Positions 1 through 10,653 of a stretch of DNA of 64,000 bases are shown piece by piece; position 1 is the stretch's first letter; each line of letters starts with the position of its first letter. The stretch lies in the NCBI GenBank assembly GCA_029582165.1, contig CM055881.1, positions 16,139,094 to 16,203,093 of the forward strand. Reading direction: 5' to 3'. Origin of the DNA: Portulaca oleracea (taxonomy: Eukaryota; Streptophyta; Magnoliopsida; Caryophyllales; Portulacaceae). A model generated the notes under the pieces. The model saw only the letters and a list, made by a program, of their open reading frames with translations. It searched no databases and had not been told where the DNA came from. Position numbers and translations under genes: made by a program.

Positions 1-66
1 AAATCGATGACTCCAATGCCTACCAAGTTCATGCATGTACATTCCCTCTTGAAGGACCACTTAGTC

Positions 67-74
67 TATAAATA
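67..74 (+). promoter_or_regulatory. TATA box of the LTR promoter
   Basis: TATAAATA in the context TCTATAAATACGG. The related minus-strand LTR has the same box (10450-10457) at the equivalent place, which supports it as the element's RNA polymerase II promoter. Confidence 0.6.
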
Positions 75-222
75 CGGCCTAAACTCTTAGACTAACACAC
101 TCACTCATACACAATATCATTCCCTCGTACATTCTCATTCTCTCATTCTCTAATCATCTCTTTAATCTCCCTTTACCATCTTCATCCTTAAACTCTGCTA
201 TATTATTACCAAACGATCCTAA

Positions 223-598
223 CTCTAGATCATAGGATCGTAGGATCGTATTAAGATCAGACCAGGATCGGTCAGGATCGGTCAAGATCGGTAGGATCGT
301 TAGGATCGACTCGATCCTAACTATAGCCTATTTTTGTTAGAATGGTCACAATCTCCCTAGAATCGGTTAGGATCGTACTAGACTTGGTCAGGATCGCTTA
401 GGATCGTATTAGGATCGGTGAAAATCATTGCTTTTTGTACAATTTTTGAAAAACACTGTTTTTTCTAGGGAAACTTCAAGTCACTTATAACAATTTTACT
501 TTATTTGTAAAATCTTACGATCCTCGATCCGATCCTATGATCCCGATTCTAAGGACCCTTATCGATCCTAACTAGAATCCCGATCCTGATAACCTTGC
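223..598. repeat. Cluster of AGGATCG / CGATCCT motifs
   Basis: About a dozen copies of TAGGATCG-like words (from 231 to 415) run on the + strand. A second group in the opposite orientation (CGATCCTA, about 520-590) follows. The two halves could pair as a large imperfect foldback. The cluster lies in the transcribed part of the LTR and has no counterpart in the related LTR near 10 kb, so it arose or expanded locally. Confidence 0.7.
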
Positions 599-1549
599 TT
601 TCTGTCCTCTTAAACCTCTTATCCCCATTTCTATCTTCTCATCCTTTATCCCTCCATAAATCCCACAAAACTCTGCAAAAAGCCTACCCTTATACTACCC
701 AAAGCCTCATAAAAAGAACCCTTTCCTACCCCATTTTCATCCCTTTTTTATAATCTTTCCATCCATGCTTTTGATACTATTTTGGCATCTTCAAGAGGAG
801 TATTCAAGGCTTCGAAAAGACTAATTCAAGAGTGACGCTCAAGCACTACAAAGGCTAGGCAAGGCTTCTTCTAAAAGAGCATCGTGTAAGCTTTTTTGTG
901 TGTTTCTTTCATATAAATTGTTTATGTTGTAAATCTTCTCATTTTGTTGCATGTTAATGAAATAATCATGTAAAGTTTCAATATAACTTCCTTCCAAACT
1001 TTATTAAAAACACATTTTATAACTTTTAGTAGTCTTTCCTTTTGCGAGAGACGAACTCAAAAGGTTCCTACCTTTCCAGTTTGTAGCTTTAACCCCAAAT
1101 CCGTTTCTTGGTTTCGCAGGTGGATTATTTCTTTCTTTTTCTTAGCTTTTCCCTTAAAAAATTCGGGCGGCGACTCCTTTTCAAACCAAAATATATCAGG
1201 ATTGCCTAAATTGTGTTTAACATGGTTTTACAATGTACGATGCAACTTTAGGGTGATTTTGGGTATTTCTAAATAATGGTTGCATAAATTGCTTTCTTCC
1301 AAGCCTAACATATTGTGAACAAATTGAATTAATCTTAAAGGAGTTGGAATAACTGGATGTTCACTCTTAAGAGATTAGTTGAATGATTCACGGGATGAAT
1401 CAAGTAAAGGGAAAGTGATTTTACAACTATTATTCATGAAATGTGCGAATAATCCTTAAAGAGTTTTTAAAAGTCAACCTCAGCACAAATCCCCCCGTCC
1501 CACGGACATTTAGAAGGTTGAACGACAAGAAAAAAATGTCCACATGATT

Positions 1550-1568
1550 TATGGCGACTCCAATGAGG
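1550..1568 (+). other. Primer binding site of the Tat/Ogre-like element
   Basis: ATGGCGACTCCAATGAGGA begins a few bases after the LTR end. TGGCGACTCC-type sites are typical of plant Ogre/Tat elements (tRNA-Arg primer, from memory). It has several mismatches to the usual form, consistent with an old copy. Confidence 0.5.
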
Positions 1569-1896
1569 AGTTTTCTAAAGTGGGTAAACTTGAAAAAAGT
1601 TTGGTGTGCTTTAAAATTTTCGGAACGAAAATAAATTTTAACCTTACATTATTAAGTCGTTCTTTTTAGACATAAAGCATTGCATATACCGAGCTATTCC
1701 TTCGCTATGTATCTTGGCTTGGGTGCACTACAAGCCGCGGTTTAGGTTTTTCTTTTTAACCATAAAAATAACCCATGGGATGTCGGACCGACTATATTCA
1801 AAATGGTGCATTTACACCGATTTGAGTCTTAATAACCACATCCACTCATGCATCACTCAACAACGTTTCCACTCGAGCCTCTAAGAGCAACATCCC
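1569..1896 (+). other. Tat leader, interrupted
   Basis: Untranslated leader downstream of the primer site, with no coding signal. It stops at the boundary of the nested minus-strand element and appears to resume near 5990. Confidence 0.45.
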
Positions 1897-2337
1897 TGTT
1901 CGGTTTTACTTTTGGTGGGTTTGTATAGGTAAGGGTTGTCGCTCCACAAGGATTGGTGTTTAGGCCTGATTTGGGCAATCGGTTTGCGTAAGGGGTTTTT
2001 CTCAATGCAGGAAGCGGTAAATTATGTAAATAAAACTATTAAATCTAACCTAGGCATAAATCAAAGAAAGCAATTAAAGGTATGAAAACAAATAAAGCAA
2101 TTAAAGCATGAATTAAAAACTAGAGTGAACAATGAAATTAAGGGCAAGAAAATATACCTTTGATGACCAAAATGTTCACCAATCTTCAATCTACTTGAAT
2201 TTCTCCCGAGCAAACGAGAAATCGTGAATTGGATTACTAAGAATCCCCAAGCCCTCACTTGAGAGTTGAATTTGTGACTCTTAGCCCTCCTCCTCAGTAA
2301 AAATGGATTTGATTGTGGCTAACACTAGAAAGCTTGG
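1897..2337 (-). repeat. 3' LTR fragment (U5 end) of the nested element
   Basis: Closely similar to 4564-5005 over its whole length, including the stretch GGCCTGATTTGGGCAATC. It stops abruptly at about 2337 inside AGAAAGCTTGG and is joined to ORF sequence, which indicates an internal deletion joining the ORF to the LTR. Confidence 0.75.
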
Positions 2338-2349
2338 ATTTGATTGTTG

Positions 2350-2805
2350 ACTCACATGCAACGATAGATAATGCCTCACTAATGCAATGTTTCTCAATGA
2401 AAGTGAACAAATCGGTATCAAGCACATATTCAATCACAACAGATTCAATTTCACTCTCAACAAAATCATGCTTAATTACATCACAAGCATCATGGCAATC
2501 AATAAACTCAACCTTTCCTTCACACAAAGGCATTGACAATGGTGTGGACAATGGTTCATCATCAAGCATTTTTCCATCAATTTCAACATCATCACACACA
2601 AAATCATTATGTTCCTCATGCTTACTAGGTGGGGCTAGAGCTAAGGAGTCACTAAGTAGTCCAAGGCTTTTTTCGGTCATAGTAATCATCATCCTCATCA
2701 TACACAGGCGAATTAACTTGCATTTCAGGACTCAAAGATGACGAATGATCTACTTCAAAATTCAAATCAACCATTTCTGAAGGAGTTTCTACCCTATACG
2801 ATTAA
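2350..2805 (-). pseudogene. Partial second copy of the acidic ORF
   Basis: Minus-strand sequence nearly identical to 3385-3806 and in part still open (2294-2701). Together with 2806-3085 matching 3825-4085, it shows that about 1 kb of the ORF was tandemly duplicated. This copy is truncated by the junction with the LTR fragment and frameshifted at its other end. No start or conserved domain of its own is visible. Confidence 0.7.
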
Positions 2806-2807
2806 TC

Positions 2808-4391
2808 TCATGGAAAAAATCCACGCATGCACTCAGTCATTTTTGCACATAATTCATCTATTCCCGCACTCAAGGTAGCTTCAATTTTAGCTTTCAAACA
2901 AGAACCAGAACTATGGCACGGCGAGTCACAAAATAAACACAATGGATGAGACTCAACGTCAACACATTGGGAAAAATCATAATAGTTTTCCACATATCCC
3001 TCATCATAAGATCGATCATCAACATACACGGGGTATTCACATGATTGTTCTGTTTCAACCAAATAATCATCATAATCAACAAATGGTGATAAGGAAAAAA
3101 CAGGGTTAGACCACATCATAACACTCCCAACATCACACACAGGCACAACTTCATCTTCATCAATATCAGATTCACAAGAAGAACTATCAACATCAAAAGA
3201 CAAAGGTGCATCATTCAAAACAATGTCAAAAGTGAAAGTGGAAGGCTCCGGGTCATAACTCATAGTGAATGACTCATAAAGCATATAATCATTAAAAACA
3301 TCATTGTCAACAACCAAGTCCAAACAATCATGATCAATCCCCAAAGAATTATTCTCATCATCACAAGAATGCACATCAATGGACTCACATGCAAGGGTAG
3401 ATAATGCCTCACCAATGCAATGATTCTCAATGAAAGTGAACAAATCGGTATCAAGCACACATTCAATCACAACAGATTCAATTTGACTCTCAATAAGATC
3501 ATGCTTAATTACATCACAAGAATCATGACAATCAATAAACTCAACCTTTTCTTCACACAAAGGCATTGACAATGGTGTGGACAATGGTTCATCATCAAGC
3601 ATGTTACCATCAATTTCTACATCATCACACACAAAATCATCATGTTCCTCATGCTCACTAGGTGGGGCTAGAGCTAAGGAGTCACTGAGTAGTCCAAGAC
3701 TTGGTTGGTCATAGTAATCATCATCCTCATCATACACAGAAGAATTAACTTGCATTTCAGGACTCAAAGATGACGAATGATCTACTTCAACATTCAAATC
3801 AACCATTTATGAAGGAGTTTCTAGCCTATGATTAATCTCATGGAAAAATCCACGCATGCACTCAGTCATTTTTGCACATAATTCATCTATTCCCGCACTC
3901 AAGGTAGCTTTAATTTTAGCTTTCAAACAAGAACCAGAACTATGGCACGACGAATCACAAAATAAACACAATGGATGAGACTCAACATCAGCACATTGGG
4001 AAAAATCATAACAGTTTTCAACATATCCCCCATCATAAGATTGATCATCAACAAACACAAGGTATTCACATGATTGTTTAGTTTCGGTCCCGGAGGGTGG
4101 TGCATAAAGAGGTTGGAAGCTAGGACTAACACTTTGTTGGTCAAATTCATAGGAATCCCTAGACAACCATTCAAGTAACTCCCATGCTTTTTCTTCATCT
4201 AAACTAGAAAACCCGTAATAATCTAAGAGGTTTCGGGTCTCATAATTCACACCCTCATTCACAATTCCCAAAAGAGATAACGTATCATAAAAGACACCAT
4301 ATAATTCACATTGAGCACGATAATCAAGCAATCTAGCAAAATACCTCCAAAATATTTCATGCTCAAATTGGGGAAATTGGGGACTATCCAT
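2808..4391 (-). pseudogene. Acidic ORF of unknown function, one in-frame stop
   Basis: A frame of about 527 codons starting at 4391 (MDSPQFPQF), just downstream of the primer site, so it occupies the gag position. A TAA at 3807-3809 divides it into 194 and 332 codons. The next codon is ATG in the same frame, and the duplicated copy has GAA at this place, so the stop is probably a single-base change. The N-terminal 90 residues are rich in aromatic and charged residues (IFWRYFARLLDY). The remainder is very acidic (runs of D, E, S). Near the end of each half is a Cys/His cluster, CLFCDSxCHSSGSCLKAK, followed by a conserved tail ending ECMRGFF. I recognise no enzyme domain. Related ORFs occur in non-autonomous plant gypsy elements, but I cannot name a family. 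Confidence 0.6.
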
Positions 4392-4544
4392 AACTCTTTT
4401 TTTTTCTATTTTTCTATTTTTCTTTTTTTTTTTCTCTTTTTTTATCGGTATTCAATTTTTTTGTGCTACATTTTTCTAGCATAATCGAGAAAGCAATAAA
4501 TTATATACACACAAACCAATAGGCTAATCTATCAAATAACGCCA
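4392..4544 (-). other. Short leader of the nested element
   Basis: Untranslated stretch between primer site and ORF. It contains a T/C-rich tract at 4395-4445, which is purine-rich on the element's strand. Confidence 0.5.
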
Positions 4545-4562
4545 TCCTCGGCAACAGTGGCA
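4545..4562 (-). other. Degenerate tRNA-Asp-type primer binding site
   Basis: TCCTCGGCAACAGTGGCA on the + strand matches the plant tRNA-Asp 3' end at 14 of 18 positions, and lies directly beside the LTR end at 4564. This is the Athila-type primer site. Confidence 0.6.
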
Positions 4563-5026
4563 TTGTTCGGTTGTAATTTTTGTGGGTTTTTATAGGTAAA
4601 GGTTGTCGGTCCACGAGGATGGGTGTTTAGGCCTGATTTGGGCAATCAGTTTGCGTAAGGGGTTTTTCTCAATGCGGGAAGCGGTAAATTATGTAAATAA
4701 AGCTATTAAATCTAACCTAAGCATAAATCAAAGAAAGCAATTAAAGGCATGAAAACAAATAAAGCAATTAAAGCATGAATTAAAAACTAGAATGAACAAT
4801 GAAATTAAGGGCAAGAAAATATACCTTTGATGACCAAAATCTTCACTAATCTTCATTTTACTTGGATTTCTCCCGAACAAACAAGAAATTGTGAATTGGT
4901 TTGCTAAGAATCCTTAAACCCCCACTTGAGAGTGGAATTTGTGACCCTTAGCCCTCCTCCTCACTAAAAATGGATTTGATTGTGGCTAACACTAGAAAGC
5001 TTGGAAAACAAGTCAACAATGGCAAT

Positions 5027-5028
<2 letters not shown>

Positions 5029-5078
<50 letters not shown>
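5029..5078. repeat. (GA)n microsatellite
   Basis: About 25 uninterrupted GA units inside the LTR. It creates a spurious serine/leucine-rich ORF on the minus strand. Confidence 0.95.
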
Positions 5079-5081
<3 letters not shown>

Positions 5082-5306
5082 GAGAAAGAAAGCTTGTAAA
5101 ACTTTAATGGAAACTTGCTTGAATTCAGAAAGCTTGAAGAAAGTTTGAATACAAATGCTAAAATTAAAGAAAGCTTGAAGAAAGATTAAAGAAAGCAATT
5201 AAAGTAAAGCAATTAAATCTACTCTAATCCTACTCCTAAAACTTAAATAAAAGCTAAGCGAAAAGCTAGACAAAAACTCTCTTCATAGGTCTGAATTACA
5301 TTTGGG

Positions 5307-5314
5307 TATTTATA
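5307..5314 (-). promoter_or_regulatory. TATA box of the nested LTR
   Basis: TATTTATA on the + strand is TATAAATA on the element's strand. It lies immediately downstream of the GC-rich inverted-repeat region, the same arrangement as in the other Athila-type LTRs here. Confidence 0.5.
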
Positions 5315-5853
5315 GAAGAAGGAAAACAACAACCAAAACCCTAAAATAATATCCGCAACACGTGCAGCTTATCCGCAAAAACAGGGTCTGACTTGGGCGA
5401 GTAAGAGGCGTCTCAGGCGAGTCATGGTTCTGCCCATCGCCATCCGTCGTTCATTCTTCAACCTTCGCGGGCGTTACTCAGTCGGTCGCTGGCGCTACAG
5501 GAAAATGCCTCGGGTGAGGGACTCGAGCGAGTCGTCCGTCTGTCCGAAGCAGCTCCTTCTCCCAGCAACGTGTCTCGGTTGAGAGCCAGTATGACTCGGG
5601 CAAGTCAATAATTTGTCTCCCTGCCCTGTTTTGTGCTAGAAATGGAGATGAGCTTCCGGGTCGGTTTCGCCTCGGGTCTCGGCTCGGGTTGACTTGGTTT
5701 GACTCGGGAAATAGCTCGGAATTCCCTAAAAAGCCTCATTTAAACCCGAATTCCTTCTAACCCTTTATTTTCCTACAAAACACAAAACACAAAAGACAAA
5801 ACACAAAATCACTATATCTAATATATATATAAGGGCTAAAATAAACACAAACA

Positions 5854-7052
5854 CCCTATAAAAGAGATAAAATTTGGTGCGGAACGAGACCGAACAATCC
5901 AACACATTCAAGTTGAAATTATACGACGAGAATGCACCGGGGCGAGACATGACCTGATAAGCTTTTATCAAGCCATCAAATCCTTTGAACATAGAGTCTC
6001 GGTTTAGGTTACCCTTTTCATGTTGCATGCTATGTGAATATGTGCATCCTTTGTTGTAAAGAGTCGACCCTAGTTTAGAGGTATTGTTTTAGCCCATGTA
6101 AGGATCGTAGTGCTGAGAAGAGACATGTTTATAAACTAGGCTAATTAATCTCAAATATTACGGTTAACCTAGTGGTTAGACTCATTTATGTATAAAAGTT
6201 GATTACCCTAGTCCACAATGTAAACCCAACTCGCGTTTGACAATTCTCTATGGCCGTTCACAATATTCTCGTAACAAAAGGTCCAAAATCTAACTAAAGT
6301 CAAAGAAAGTTAGTGAGTAATGTCTTAGACTGCAAAAGAGTCACAAAGCTTGAGTCAATTAATTTATCGAATTAATTATGGAATCCATCACACTCATGGC
6401 CAACCCCTTGTTAAGCCCAACCATGCTAGATTTGGCAATTAAGTCTATAAATTAGTTATAACTTGCTTATTGTTGGCTTTCTTCAGTCCTTTAGAATAAC
6501 CGCTTTCCTCGAGTAAGTAAATAAAAAATGTAGAAAGTGTAGACTCTCAATTCTGTTGAACATTATTTTAGTCCGCATAATAGCCAATGTAGCTTGAGTC
6601 AACCCGGGTTTGTTAGCTCAAATGACAGATTCCCTTTAAAATGTCGGCTTGTGGTTTGAGCCCATCCAAATTGAGAAACACTCACTTGCGCTTTCTGAGT
6701 TATGTTGATTCGCTATGTTTGACTTTATTCGACCCTTTATCATGTTCTGTGTTTTAGGATCATGTAGAGTTAGGTCATGCAAACCAATGTCTCGGGTGAG
6801 TCCTTTTCTCGAGTTAACATATAGGTCTTGTATCCTAAGTACTCCCATGTTGGTCAATTAGGTCATATATCCACCGGATTGGGTTCATTACTGTTAAGGT
6901 CAATCTCTGAGCTGTATGTTTGTTTTCCTTCAATCATAATAGGAGACCAAAGTGTAGCTTGGATCCCAGGACCGTCAAGTTGTTTAGTCCGCAACCCGAA
7001 TTCTGTCCCACCGTCACCTAAGACCAATACTTCTCATCGTCTACAGTTCAAC
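5854..7052 (+). other. Tat leader, resumed; no gene
   Basis: About 1.2 kb without a credible reading frame, between the nested element and the gag start. It is probably the rest of the long untranslated leader usual in Tat/Ogre elements. The first 130 bp may still belong to the nested LTR. Confidence 0.4.
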
Positions 7053-8615
7053 ATGTCTGCAAGTGAGGACAATAGCAGTGACTAGGTTAACGTTGCATTG
7101 GCTAAGTACTTGGAGGAAAAGTTCAACAAAGTGGAAGGGTCGATCACCTTCTCTACCTTACAACAAGAGATGAAAGTTGATGAGCACACCGCTAGGCAGC
7201 GGGCACTCATCGAACAACAGGACAACTAGATTGAGAAACAACAAGAGACCTTGAATGGGGTCTTAGAAGCTCTGCAATGTATCTGTGTGCATGTGGGGAT
7301 GGACGATGATGAAGAAGAAAATTCTGAAAAGGTTGCTCCAAACCAAGTATCTGCCGCTGATAAAGGTAAAGGAAAGTTAGGGGAATGTCCCAATATGGGA
7401 GCAGTCATCCACGTGACAGTTGACCCAACACCAAAGCAACCACCACCAGTAGCTACCCCTCAAATTGCTCTAATCAAGACTGAGATGAAGCTGCAAGATG
7501 ACCCTGTCATCCATGAGATGAAAGCACAACTTAACAGAATCAAGAATGTGATGAGTCAAATGTCCGCATTCGCTAATAAGTTCATCGAGTTTGAATTGCC
7601 AGCTGAGGTTAACACTAATGTCTCTAGAAAGATGGACATACCGCTCAAGGAGTTTTGTTCGTCCGAGAATCCAACTCATCACATATGGGAGTTTAACCGG
7701 GTAATGCCACTTTGAGTCATTAGCATCAAACATTACAAACTAGTTTTCCTATAATCTTTGAACAATGAAGCATTAGACTAGTACTATACCCTCCTTTTGG
7801 AAGTACGACGAGATTAGACTGCCCTTCAAAAAGCTTTCATCGAGCATTACAGCAAGATCTAAGAAGACAAGGTGATCTTATCTGATGTCATGGCAATTCG
7901 CCAAGGAGACGATGAATCATTTTTGACTTATTAAGAGAGATGGCATGCCAAGCTGGCTTAAGTGACTACCGAGATGCAGCTTGGTACCTTTGTTCGTGGT
8001 CTGAAACCAGGCCTGGCACAGCAACTGGACTTCCATGTGGGGGAATGTTTCGATTATCTAAACAAGTTATGCCCTAAGCTGGAAGCACGCAAGGAGAGGA
8101 ATGATGCATCCCAAGGATGGAAGGGTGCCAATGTAGCAAGGAGAACCATTAACTCTCCCAAGGTGGTCGAAGACAATGTTATCCCGAACGTGAATCCTGG
8201 TCCTACCCTAAAGCCGTCACCCTTGAAGCATGAGACCTATACCCCACTTGACATGACTTATGTTGAGGGGTTGGATCGGTTGCTGAAAACAAATAAGATC
8301 CAACTACCAATGCCAAGGCCGGAGCCTGTAGAGAAAGGTCCTATTTGGAATGACGCCATGTTCTGCAAGTTTCATTGCATGAGGAGTCATAACACCGAGC
8401 AGTGCTCGACGCTCAAGAATCTGATTGAGAAGATAATTCGCTCTAATGGGTCACCCTTACCAAAGGTAGTGCGAAAGCCCAATAACAAAAGCAATCCTCT
8501 CCCAAATCATGTTAACTTTGTGGGGGAGGGCACTTTTGATCCTTCTGAATGTATCACGGACGAGAGAGTACCTACACTCCCCATCGATGTTGTGACAAAC
8601 ATTTACTATCAGTGA
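7053..8615 (+). pseudogene. gag: Tat/Ogre-like gag pseudogene
   Basis: One reading frame from ATG 7053 to 8615 that carries several in-frame stops (7083, 7227, 7713 and more up to 7962), so two open blocks remain: 7251-7715 and 7962-8615. The N-terminal part is charged. The middle resembles the retrotransposon gag core: ENPTHHIWEFNRV, then a run matching the usual WYYTL region, then ALQKAFIEHY. The C-terminal block has the variant zinc knuckle CX2HX4HX4C (CKFHCMRSHNTEQC), characteristic of Tat-lineage gag, followed by LKNLIEKIIRSNG. The protein would package the element's RNA. All lesions are substitutions in one frame, and no pol follows. The family call is firm; the start is chosen as the first in-frame ATG. 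Confidence 0.75.
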
Positions 8616-9100
8616 CATATGTCTAGGACCCCAGGAAAAGGGTTCCAACCCTTTTCCCTCGAAGCACGCTACTTAGTGATCAGGAGCTGACTAAGGTTGC
8701 TTAATCCTTAAATAAGGATATTTTTATTTTATGAAAATCATTTTCGAGGGGTGACTTTAATTCGTTTAAGAACCACTTTTATTATTCACACACTTGAAAT
8801 TATACTGAATTAATCTACAAATGACTCAATATGAATTCCAATTCAAACCCGGGCCAAGAAGAGAACACATGTCAAGCAGGGGCCATCACTAGCCGCGTGG
8901 CCTGCTATGTTGCCACCATTTGGCCTGTGCTTCTTTAGCCTAACGGAAAATGTTTAGAAAAATTCAAAGGCCACGTGGCCTATGATATTTTCTTTAACAT
9001 TCTCTTGAGCTAGCTCCGAATTAGAATATGGGAGTATATAAATCATTTTATAAATTTTTTGATATAATAAACATGTGCGTTTAACAATAAAAAATGGAAT
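8616..9100 (+). other. Decayed Tat-derived stretch, no gene
   Basis: The gag frame continues weakly to about 8740. The rest, including TTTTCGAGGGGTGAC and two copies of CCACGTGGCC-like or CGCGTGGCC words, carries no coding signal. It lies at the junction between two Tat elements in opposite orientation. Confidence 0.35.
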
Positions 9101-10449
9101 AAAGGAAGAGTCGCCAGCCGATTTAAGGAAACCTACAAACCGAAAAAAGAAAGAAAATGAATCCAGTTTATGAACTCAAATTACGAATCCGAGAGTAACG
9201 TTACGAATTCCAGAATTAAATAATTCTTGAATCCGTCTGTTTAATAAACCGACTCTACTAAAATCGAACTTGAAACGAAATTGAGCGGGGAGAACTTTAA
9301 TGAATTTCACGAAATTAATATTCCGAACATGCAAATAAAAAGAATGGAGGTTTTGACAAAAATGATATACAAGTAATAATACTTAGGGATGAATTACATA
9401 ATGAAATACTAAAAGTACAAACCTCACTCTAAGCCTTCGAAGATGGACCCCTTGTGACGAATGCTGAAGATCGGCACGGTATGGATGATATAATGGATGT
9501 TTGAGGATGATGGGTATGTGGATAGTATGATGGTGGTAGTGATGAAGGTGTGGACATTTTTTCCTCGTCGTTCCGGCTTCCGAACGTCTACGCAGATTGG
9601 GGGTGTGATTTGGTGATTTGTATTAGGGTTTGAACCTTTTAAAAACTCTTAAAGGGATTAATCATACATTTCAGGAATAATAATTTGTAAAATCACTTTT
9701 CCTTTAGTTTGTGCATTTCAAGAGTCATTGAATTAAATTTTTAAGAGTGAGCATTCACTTATTCCAAACTCTTTTAAGTTTAACCCAACTTGCTCATTAA
9801 AATGTTAGGCTCGGAAGAAAGCGGTTTATGCAAATATTATTTAGAAATATACAAAGAAAAATCTTAAAGCTGCATCGGTACATAAGCAAGAAACACATAA
9901 AAGCTTTCATTGTGTCTTTTTTAGAAGAAGCCTTGCCTAGCCTTTGAAGAACCTCCTTTGAATTCTTAGAACACACCCTCTTGAAGATGCCAAAGTAGCG
10001 CCAATTATGTTGATAGAAAAGGGATGAAATAGGGTGAGAAAAGGTCGGTGTTTTTGTCGATTTTCTATGAGGTATGGTAGAATGATGGTTTAGAAGTTTA
10101 GGGAAGGATGGAAATGGAGATTATGGAGGTAAAGAAAGGATAGAAAGTGGGGTTAGAGTGATGACACTAGAATAGAGATTAGGGAATGATGATAGAAATG
10201 AGAGTGTAGGAGGAAAAACGGATGAATGAGTGAATGATGGGGTGGGGGAATGAAAGAGTATAGGTTTAGGAGAGTTGAAATATGGAGATGGTGATGGTAA
10301 GAATGTATTAGAGTTTAGAGGAAGAAGATGGTAGAAAAGAGATTATGGGAGGAATGGAATAATGAGATAATTTGAGAATGGATGAGTGATGAGTGAATGG
10401 GAGGATGATTGAGTGAATTGGTGAGTGAGTTTGGCTTCAAGAGAGGTAG

Positions 10450-10457
10450 TATTTATA
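10450..10457 (-). promoter_or_regulatory. TATA box of the minus-strand Tat LTR
   Basis: TATAAATA on the minus strand in the context CTATAAATACTACC, matching the position and context of the box at 67-74. Confidence 0.55.
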
Positions 10458-10653
10458 GGCTTGAGGAAGGCATGGAGATATATGAATATCCATGCTCATT
10501 CACACCCTCGGACTTGCGCAATTGACTGGCACAGATAGCAAGGTGTAAAGGGGATGTTCTCGGTGGTCGGCAGCCTTGTGTGGATGAACCTGGGGTATGA
10601 ACAGGTTTAAGGCCGACCGACATTGGGAAAGAGGAGATATGAATCAAGCCTCG

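Larger units (their letters stand above)
1..1544 (+). mobile_element. Tat/Ogre-like LTR, left end outside window
   Basis: Long terminal repeat of a Ty3/gypsy element. A TATA box at 67-74 is followed by a pyrimidine-rich transcript leader. The sequence ends in TGTCCACA at 1544, and a primer-site-like TGGCGACTCC follows almost at once. Parts of 770-1540 are clearly related to the inverted LTR at about 9549-11340, including the shared stretches around GGCTAGGCAAGGCTTCTTCT and AGAGTTTTTAAAAG. The upstream end lies outside the window, so length and target duplication cannot be stated. The lineage call rests on the gag downstream and the primer-site type. Confidence 0.65.
1897..5853 (-). mobile_element. 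Nested Athila-like non-autonomous element, rearranged
   Basis: Read on the minus strand: a 5' LTR (4564-5853), a degenerate tRNA-Asp-type primer site (4545-4562), a long acidic ORF (4391-2808), a partial second copy of that ORF (2805-2350) and the last 440 bp of an LTR (2337-1897). No reverse transcriptase or integrase is present. The left LTR fragment matches 4564-5005 and ends in the same TGTTCGG. The right boundary is inferred from a TGTTTGTG start. No matching target duplication was found, so the edge could be off by up to 140 bp. Confidence 0.6.
4564..5853 (-). repeat. 5' LTR of the nested element
   Basis: Read on the minus strand it starts near 5853 (TGTTTGTG) and ends ACCGAACA at 4564. 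It contains a TATA box (5307-5314), upstream GC-rich inverted-repeat words (about 5385-5720, CTCGGGYGAGTC-like) and a long GA microsatellite. The outer boundary is inferred. Confidence 0.55.

Noticed and set aside
2313..2741. Plus-strand 142-codon frame
   Set aside because: Antisense shadow of the acidic ORF copy; Ser/Thr-rich by complement of its Asp/Glu codons.
5854..5990. Target duplication for the nested Athila-like element
   Set aside because: ATCC-containing candidates at 1891 and 5980 do not match over five bases with proper TG/CA ends.
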